Part shown: positions 56,462-64,000 of the stretch, piece after piece
Layout of the letters: every line of letters starts with the position of its first letter
Position numbering within the stretch: position 1 is the stretch's first letter
Assembly: GCA_000697475.1 (NCBI GenBank)
Contig: JNEU01000734.1
Location: forward strand, 310,001-374,000
Reading direction: 5' to 3'
DNA from: Lichtheimia corymbifera B2541
Lineage: Eukaryota > Mucoromycota > Mucoromycetes > Mucorales > Lichtheimiaceae
DNA: 64,000 bases
Translations under genes and position numbers: made by a program
The notes under the pieces: generated by a model
Databases searched by the model: none
Seen by the model: only the letters and a program-made list of their open reading frames with translations
Told to the model about the DNA's origin: nothing

Positions 56462-58665
56462 CTTATACCATAATAAATCATACCTCTATGTCAGTATGAC
56501 AATGTTTATGTGTGCATTCATCAATTCCACACTCCCCCCCCCGGCGCACCCAATCGGGTAGATGCAGGTGTATCATTGCTTGCATAACGTGCTTGCTCGG
56601 TTAATGCAAACAAATTTGTCCCCTTTTTTGTGACATGGAGAGGTCTTTTTTTATCTTGCTGCTCATAAGGGTCCTACCATGGATTCATATTCCAGACCAA
56701 CATGATTCATTGTTTCGGCTTAGAACTCACCATAAGAGCTCATTATTCATATGCTCATGATATCGCACGCAATGGCTTCATTGTTGATGGTACGTACCCT
56801 TTGTTGGGCTTGGTGGCGAAATCGGCAGTATCGAAAATGGAATTGCGATGCTCACCCATAGCATTTTCTGCTCATGGAGATAGGCCATTGTCTGCTTTTC
56901 ATGGCCAAGATACATACGCATAAGAGGATGATGTATCCACCATGCGAGTTATCTTATGCTCACAAGCTACATGTTTATGCGAATCGTGTTTGCAATTCTT
57001 ATTGCGGTGGTATACTTGTGGTCAACAAAGAAATAGAGTTTATGATAGACATGATGCTTGATTGCCATTCTACCCCCCCCCCCACAACTCATCTCCAGCG
57101 CAACTAATATAGTAGATGAGTTGGTTTGATTCTCTATTCTATAAGGATGCTACGTCTCCATCGGTCTCTTAACTGGAGGCTGCTGTACAATAAACCATTA
57201 TTACGATATGTATCAAATAATGGCTATGGTCGTCATAAAGAGCAATGCTGTACCCTCCTTTGGCTGTTTGTTTCATCTTCAAATTAGAAAGCTTAATTTA
57301 AATCCACAGACTCGGTTATATGCATTGTTCACCACATGGGTCGGCTAGCAAATGATCACAGTGCCAATAAGGTATCGGTCCCAATTCATTAAAAAAACCA
57401 ATTTGAGGCTATGTTGGTCAAGCCGAGGACAATCAAATGAAAATTGACCTTCATATAACTCATGTAGTAGGTGCTTTCACAATTAGGGATTGAACAAGGC
57501 ATTTAAATTGCTTGCGTGGTTGACATTTAATAAGCACTTGAGTCTCCTTATGGTATATTGTAACCGAGTCATTCATTCAGGATATATTTATCACTCCCAT
57601 TATCCATTCATGGTCACAGGTTAATAAGGAAAGATAGTAGCTGTGGCAGCAGTAGTCGGCCAAGGAGATTATAGTGCGTTGTCAATTTTTATGTTACAGC
57701 ACAACATTATAGAAAAGGATATATCATGGATACTTTTTCTCACAAGGCATTCTGCCTGCATTGTAAGCAATGGCGCTGAAGGAAGCAGCCTTATGCTGCA
57801 CCTTTGTTTAGGATAATCGGAATTGGTGAGAACGATTGGCGAGGTCGGGGTAGAGCTGAGTCGATCCAACATTGCTGCTTATAGCGAGTGGCACACCACC
57901 ATGGCCATTTGTGAAGCTGTGATGGTGCACAGTACCACATTGCAAAAGGCATTGGATATGACAGTTGCAGCTTGAGAACCTCGTGCCTTCTTGCATAAAG
58001 GTGTATGGCTGGTTGTTAGACTCTTGCAAGGTTTGTTGTGACCCCTCATTATGCAGCCACCTGCAGCAAGTTATCACGCGGCACAAACAGCGTAGAAAAG
58101 AATAAACAAACCAAAACGAGTGAAGAAAATTAGCCGCAAAGGGCAAGAAATGTTGCAATTGTCGGTATATGTGCACAATAAAGCATTTCAGTAATCATCA
58201 TCTGCTTGTAACGCAGATCGACGTTTCCCAGATTTGCTTGTTAGTGTTACTACTACTTCGCCACGGCAATCACAAAGATGAAATAATATGCGGCTTGTGG
58301 TCTGGAACACACGTATTACGTGGTAGTAAGCAATGATGCTTGTACTCTGCGGTCGTCTTTGAAGCCAACCATTCTGATACCTTTACCCCTAAGAGCTCCA
58401 AGCGATGCACATTATGTACTCCTTGTTCTTGCACTCACAATGCTTATATATAGACGACATCATCCAATCACAATGTCTTGTGTAATGGACGTTTCGCCCA
58501 TGTCAATGTCGGGATCCACAAGAAGTTACACAGAACGGCACCAACCTCTACAATTTGCCAAAAGCAGGAGCACACGTAAAAAGCCTCGTTGATCTGTGCA
58601 GTCCCATTACTTGCTTTCCCTCCTTTCCTTTTTTCCCTTTTCTCTTTCAATACTTCCCTATACGT
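56462..58665. other. Long intergenic region without a supported gene
   Basis: About 2.2 kb. Poly-C tracts occur at 56536-56544 and 57071-57081. Several short frames exist, for example 56702-56923 (plus, 73 residues) and 57808-58176 (minus, 122 residues, with CNCHIQCLLQC), but none has a domain or clear splice logic. A TATATATAG element at 58445-58453 lies ~215 bp upstream of the glycosyltransferase start, followed by a pyrimidine-rich leader (58610-58660). Confidence 0.4.
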
Positions 58666-61600
58666 ATGCAAGATCGTTCATTATCACCAACACAGCCATT
58701 GAGCTCTTCCAAAAGCTCTCAAGAACGATACTTAGTGGATTCAAGGCCATGGCATCACAAGCTGGTGTCATTGTTCATGAAAAGGCGAGCCTTCAAACAA
58801 ATTACCCTCGTGTTGATGTCAGTGGTGTTTGTATTGAGCACCTGCCTGTTCTTTTTCCACCAACACACAAGGAGCTCAACTTCTGCATCAGCGAGCGCAA
58901 GACCTTCTCAATGGATTAAAGCATCGCCACCACCACCAAGTAGCTATAGCGCATCACAATTCAGCACCTGGCAACAAGGTATGCCTATAGTGAGGATGAT
59001 AAATAAGCACATGCTAAAAATAAAACTTAGATGGAGGATGGATAAGAGATGGTAGAAAATCAACAAGCTTCCTTGAAGGATTACAAACATACACACTTGA
59101 AGGCCATGATCTTGCCGGCCTTGAGAGGTTGATATCAAGCACTCCTTCCAAGGATATATCATCATCATCATCAGTGACAGCTGTTATACATCTTCACGAG
59201 CACACAGCTGAACAGCTTGATGCTTTGGTTCGTCAAAGCCGTGTTCCAGATGCTGTTGTGTTGGTGACGCCATCCACTATGGTTGACCAAGCGAGAGCCA
59301 TTGCAAGGCATTATGCTCACATTATCACTACTTCAACCGTTATTCAAGTCGTTTCGCATGATCAGCAATCACCGGATGACCATGCCAGTTTCATCAGCTT
59401 TTTACGCCATTCAATTGACTCGGATTGGGTTTGGATGCTTGACATCCATGCGCGACCTGGCACAAGGCACCTCGAATTTATGCATAACCTGGCACACACA
59501 AAAGAATATAGCGGTGCCTCCCTTGGTTTCCATGGTGTCCTTCTTCCATCCAACATGCTACATCCGCCACCCAGTAATGCACCACGTCACCAACAGCTAT
59601 TGTGTTTACCTCATTCGTTCAACGAACTACCAAATGTGACCCAACCAGTTGATATGCTACAAGGTGCATGGTTCTTGAAGCGTACTTGGTTGCAGCATCT
59701 CGAACCCCATGTCGACCAAAAGAGTGGCGACGGTGGCCCGTGGTCATTTTATCTATCACAACATCTCCTGCATGATGCACAAATACCTTCTATCGTTATA
59801 CCTACGCATCCCGATCCCGCTTTTCAATTGGCAATGCACGTAGATTATTGCCCTGAAGTCGTCGCTGCATACGAAAAGGACATTGCGTGGAAGCATGTTT
59901 TACAAAGACATACGAGTTTGACAGCTCTTGATCAACGACAGCGTACCATGATGATCAATTATGATGCCTACCGTGCTGTGTTTGTAGCCAGACATGCAAA
60001 GGACCTTGTGGCACTTCACCCCTTACTTTGCCGCATGTATCGCAGTGATCAACATCGCCAAACCCAGTTGCACGTGGTCGTCATGGGCGACCTGCTTGGT
60101 CAATTCGAATGGCCTACCACATCTTGCTTAGCCGGAGATACTTCCATCACTATGCATACGATTATGAATGATGTTGATAGTAATAAGCAGATTCAGCCGA
60201 CATGGGAAATGATGCGCGTCATTGATGTGCTTGGTCCACATTTGTTATTTCACGTAGCTGATGATGATGACCGACAACTGCAAGCTCTTCACTCATTATC
60301 TCGTACCAAAGGTATCACACCGATTGCTTTGCCTGAAGAGCAGGTATCCAATGCATTATGGATTTCAGATTTACCCGTGGTAGCCTTACAACGTAAGCGC
60401 ATTTGCATAAGAGGATGCATGAATTTGACCTTACTAATTTTCCCACTCATGCTTATTATAGGTTGGAACGACATTGATGTGGAGCTTATTGTTATCACGG
60501 ATAGACGATCACATTCACTGGCACGTCTTTTGCAAGCATTATCACGATCCCTTTATTTCAATGATAAGGTGCAACTCAAGATATACATGGAGCAATCAGC
60601 GGACCTTACCACCCGGCACATGGTAAACGAATATGCATGGCCATATGGTACCAAGACCGTACGACATCGCTCAAGGAAAGGTGGTCTTATTTCAGCCATT
60701 ACGGAATCGTGGTATCCTTCCAGTAATGACAACTACGCGGTTTTACTTGAAGATGACATTGAAGTCTCGCCCTTATTTTACGTGTGGACAAAGTATACCG
60801 TGCTCAAATATCGCTATGACCCACACAATCGAGACATGTCCATGTTTGGCGTAAGCTTATATACACCACGAAACGTTCCAGTCTACATGGATGGTCGACA
60901 CGCGTTTAATCCAGAAGAGATTATCACTAGCAGCTCGTTACCGTATCCAGGTCCAAATTCTCCCTATGTAACAACTCTACCTTGCAGTTGGGGAGCAGTA
61001 TACTTTCCTGAGCATTGGCGTGAATTCCATGAATACATCATGGAGCGAGTTGCAAAGCCAAAAAAGGTATACAATATTACGGTACCAGAAAGCCGTTCGG
61101 AGACTTGGCACTTTTCATGGAAGAAGTTTTACATTGAGATGGCATATCTACGCGCGTATGTGATGTTATATCCCAATTTTGAGGACTGGACATCCTTTTC
61201 AACCAACCATCTTGAGATTGGCCAGCATATTAAGGAAGGTACACGCACTGAGGAGGAGCTACGAGACTTCCAAGTACCACTTATGGAAACCGATGTTATG
61301 CTTGCTCAACTGCCAAATCATCGTTTGCCAACCTATGATGCGCTTCCTGTGCTTGATTTATGGGGACGTCGTACCACAATGGAAGGTTTAACACAAGATG
61401 CCATCAAGTTACATCCGCAGATTTCAACATGTCCTCGTAGCCCTGGACGCTTCAGAGCGGATGATTTATTGTGTCCTTTTTCAAATCCCACATTCAACAC
61501 TGTCAAAAGCAAAGGCAAAGGCAAATCCAAAGAAGCGCCACCGGAAACCATTGTTCAGCCTATCAAATACATTTATGTATCTACCAATGTGCAAGTGCCT

Positions 61601-61732
61601 GACGACGTATTGCCACGACCCATCAACGTATCACAAATGGATTCGCCTGTGCTCAAAAAGCCTGAAAAGGACGATGAGCTTTTGGATATCTTGAGTAGCT
61701 ATAGTAGCGCTAATATTAGCCCAGAATCATAA
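58666..61732 (+). CDS. Type II membrane glycosyltransferase (GT-A/GT2-like)
   Basis: Exons 58666-58978, 59031-60392 and 60462-61732 give 981 residues. A ~45-residue cytosolic tail with KRR precedes one signal-anchor helix (ITLVLMSVVFVLSTCLFFF), then an S/A/P-rich stem: the classic Golgi type II layout. A first lumenal region (~100-560) has alternating strands and an HARPGTRHLEFMH segment. The second half carries a GT-A-like fold: DVELIVITDRRSHSLARLLQALSRS, WPYGTKTVRHRSRKGGLISAITESW and LLEDDIEVSPLFYVWTKYTVLKYRY, in which the EDD is the likely metal-binding DxD-type motif. PCSWGAVYFPEHWREF follows. These motifs match uncharacterised fungal GT2-like proteins. The donor and acceptor sugars are unknown. 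The 69-nt second intron has no stop and keeps frame, so retention would add 23 hydrophobic-rich residues. Confidence 0.85.
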
Positions 61733-62349
61733 ACAAGAAGATAGATGGTGTTTTGTATATAATAGATTCTTTGTTCTACCATCATTTTGTGGGACATGTT
61801 TAGCTTCCGAAAGCTCCCGGCAGAGAAGTCTAATGGTAACTTTGGTTGTGACAATGTTCATTCACCAAGTTGGGAAAAGCTCAGATGCTTCTCATGGCGA
61901 ACTTTTCCGATCATCCATTTCTTGTCCTCAATCACCTTGTGGATAAACGCACATATACAAGGTATAACCCATCAAAGGATATCGCATTCTACTATTACAC
62001 GCCCATTGAAATAATTTGACGGATCTTGAATGCCATTAATTCCTGCGCGTACAAGCTGGTGCACAGACTCCCAGCAGCATTTTATGTCCCGTCCTTTCAT
62101 TTCTTTTGACGTGGTCCATGGTTGATGATGGGGTAGCACAAAATGCACATTCCCGAGATTTCCCTGGAGGACCCGTCTCATGTATGTTTTGCATATACTC
62201 ACTCAGGAATTAATACCAATGCTGGATCAAAGATCATCCACCCCATACACGTCTCACTAGACCTTCAAAATGCCGCCGTTTCATCATACATTTTCTCCTC
62301 GTTTCTTTACTCTTCCTCCTCCTTCTTTAACCCATATATCGTCGTTGCC
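61733..62349. other. Intergenic region upstream of PDH E1 alpha
   Basis: About 620 bp, no gene supported. The last 70 bp are a T/C-rich leader (TTCTCCTCGTTTCTTTACTC) ahead of the ATG. Confidence 0.4.
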
Positions 62350-63830
62350 ATGCTTTCCTTGCTCGTTTCGCAGTCGCTGGTGCGTAATTCATTTCCCAGA
62401 GCCGCAGCTCTCTCGCCAGTAGCAGTAAGCATCACCCTTTATTCATTCATAATAAGAGCCTTTTGTTAACCTTTATGATGTAGCGATCCCTTTTCTCGAC
62501 AACATCTTCTGCTAACTCGAATGTTGTCAACATTACGCTTCCTGAGACGTCGTTTGAAATGTACAATTGCGAGCGACCTAGTCTTGATATTGAGATAAGC
62601 AGCGACAAGCTCGTTGAAATGTATACCAATATGAGCATTACACGGCGATTGGAGATGACTGCTGATGCCTTGTACAAGGCCAAAAAGATCCGTGGCTTTT
62701 GCCACTTGGCTACTGGTCAGGTACAGTGATAGAATAAATGTGTATACTCCTCCGAATGACATGATGGATAGAAGCCAATGGAAGCTGACATGTGAGATTA
62801 TTATTATCTTTGACGATAAACCAGGAAGCAGTAGCTGTGGGTATTGAAGCAGCCTTGACACCTCAAGATCAGCTTATTACTGCATACCGCTGCCATGGAT
62901 TCACATACATGCGTGGGGGTAGTCTTGTGAGCATCCTTGCTGAATTGATGGGACGTCGTGATGGTATTTCCAAGGGCAAAGGTGGATCCATGCACATGTT
63001 TGCTCCCGCTTTTTATGGTGGTAATGGTGTCGTCGGTGCTCAAGTACCACTAGGTGCAGGCATTGCATTTGCTCAACAGTACCTTGGTAACAAAACAACA
63101 ACGTTTGCCTTGTACGGTGATGGTGCTGCCAACCAAGGTCAAGTTTTTGAATCCTATAACATGGCTAAATTGTGGGATCTCCCTTGTGGTAAAGTAACCT
63201 ATGATCTTCTCTTGAAATGCCTTATTTATTGATTATGCGACATGATTTTAACAGTATTCATCTGCGAAAATAACAAGTATGGTATGGGTACCGCTGCTAA
63301 CCGTGCTTCGGCATCAACTGAATACCACAAGCGTGCTGGTTATATCCCAGGGTAAGAGCTTGCTGTATGCATTCCTATCTCCATCTAAAACCTTTGCTCT
63401 TTTTCATAGCGCTCGTGTTGATGGCATGGATGCTTTGGCAGTCTTTCGTGCATCCGAATGGGCCAAAGAATGGACCATTTCTGGTAAAGGCCCATTGGTT
63501 TTGGAGCTGACAACTTACCGCTATGGTGGCCATTCAATGTCTGATCCTGGTACAACTTACCGCACGCGTGATGAAATCCAGCAAATGCGCTCAACATCTG
63601 ATCCGCTTATGAACATGAAGAAACGCTTGATTGATTTGAATATTGCCACAGAAGCTGAGATCAAGGCTATTGACAAGGAGTCTCGCAAGCTTGTTGATCA
63701 AGCAGCCAAAGAAGCTGAGGCATCCACTGAACCTGACGTGGGTGAATTCTGCACTGAAGTATACGTCAGAGGCACTGAGCCAAAGAGTATTCGTGGTCGT
63801 GTCCCTGAGGAAACTCACTACTTTTATTAA
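62350..63830 (+). CDS. PDA1: Pyruvate dehydrogenase E1 component, alpha subunit
   Basis: Five exons (62350-62424, 62484-62720, 62825-63188, 63255-63351, 63410-63830) give 397 residues. An N-terminal presequence ([20 protein letters not shown]...RSLFSTTSS) targets mitochondria. Diagnostic motifs: [43 protein letters not shown], the GKGGSMHMF loop, the thiamine-diphosphate motif [20 protein letters not shown] ending ENN, and the regulatory phosphorylation loop [18 protein letters not shown]. The C-terminus is a typical family ending ([12 protein letters not shown]). The protein pairs with E1 beta to decarboxylate pyruvate in the PDH complex and would be regulated by PDH kinase at the conserved serine. 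The gene is complete; the window ends 170 bp later. Confidence 0.96.
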
Positions 63831-64000
63831 GTATTCCTCTCCATGTCGATATCAAACATTATGTTGTGAATTGTTATATACATGCCTTTATGGTCTATTA
63901 CTATCGAAACGTTTCACTGATGCTATCCAAATAAACACTAGTACTAAAGGTGATTCTTATCTATGGCAGTAGCGTAGTAGTGGCCAATGGGGGGGGTGTA
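63831..64000. other. 3' flank at the window edge
   Basis: AT-rich 3' flank of the PDH gene. It ends with a GGGGGGGTGTA run at the window edge. Nothing else is seen. Confidence 0.4.

Noticed and set aside
57808..58176. Cysteine-containing minus-strand frame as a second small secreted protein
   Set aside because: No signal peptide or workable upstream exon could be found, and the cysteine spacing is not compact.

Overview
The window looks like nuclear chromosomal DNA of a filamentous fungus, most likely an early-diverging (Mucoromycota/Mucorales-type) species. The evidence is short GT-AG introns (mostly 45-170 nt) at high density, compact alternating-strand genes, and fungal families such as a Zn2Cys6 regulator, a Caf120/Skg3-type PH protein, a Num1/Mcp5-type PH protein and a DHA2 transporter. 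These sit beside proteins also widespread in animals: an ELAC1-like short tRNase Z, SPATA20, MPDU1, PI31 and LEA_2. The lineage is an inference. Exon structures were built by hand from splice consensus, reading phase and expected protein motifs.

Layout. 1-4678 is a large foldback repeat, cut off at the left window edge, with ~740 bp arms around an alternating array of two palindromic units. It has no credible gene. A partial relative with the same terminal sequence lies at 43497-44890. Between and beyond these are 26 genes. 5561-13665: membrane protein with an extracellular beta-sandwich-like domain, LRR protein, large PH protein, LEA_2 membrane protein (minus). 15368-18627: Rho GTPase, mitochondrial D-lactate dehydrogenase (minus), small mitochondrial-type protein (minus). 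19301-26078: membrane-anchored CCCH zinc-finger protein (minus), Rab11/Ypt31, Num1-type cortical anchor (minus), mitochondrial hot-dog thioesterase. 26612-36919: TM9SF/EMP70, arrestin-like adaptor, MPDU1 (minus), 18-exon SPATA20-like protein, secreted 8-cysteine peptide (minus). 38551-46361: DHA2 transporter (minus), tRNase Z, second foldback copy, EMC3. 47635-56461: Zn2Cys6 regulator, disordered protein (minus), PI31, CofD-like protein. 58666-63830: type II Golgi-type glycosyltransferase and pyruvate dehydrogenase E1 alpha.

There are no operons. Functional themes recur without forming an obvious cluster: secretory pathway and trafficking (Rab11, EMP70, EMC3, MPDU1, arrestin, glycosyltransferase), mitochondrial metabolism (D-LDH, thioesterase, SPATA20-like, PDH E1 alpha) and polarity/cortex (Rho, Num1-type, Caf120/Skg3-type).

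The most unusual features are the foldback element, apparently built from diverged copies of a ~90-100 bp motif in nested inverted orientation; several micro-exons (7, 11, 15, 15, 20 and 22 nt) that restore conserved protein motifs; a likely GC-AG intron; a membrane-tethered Nab2/ZC3H14-type zinc-finger protein; a small secreted 8-Cys peptide; and a CofD-family protein whose substrate in fungi is not evident.
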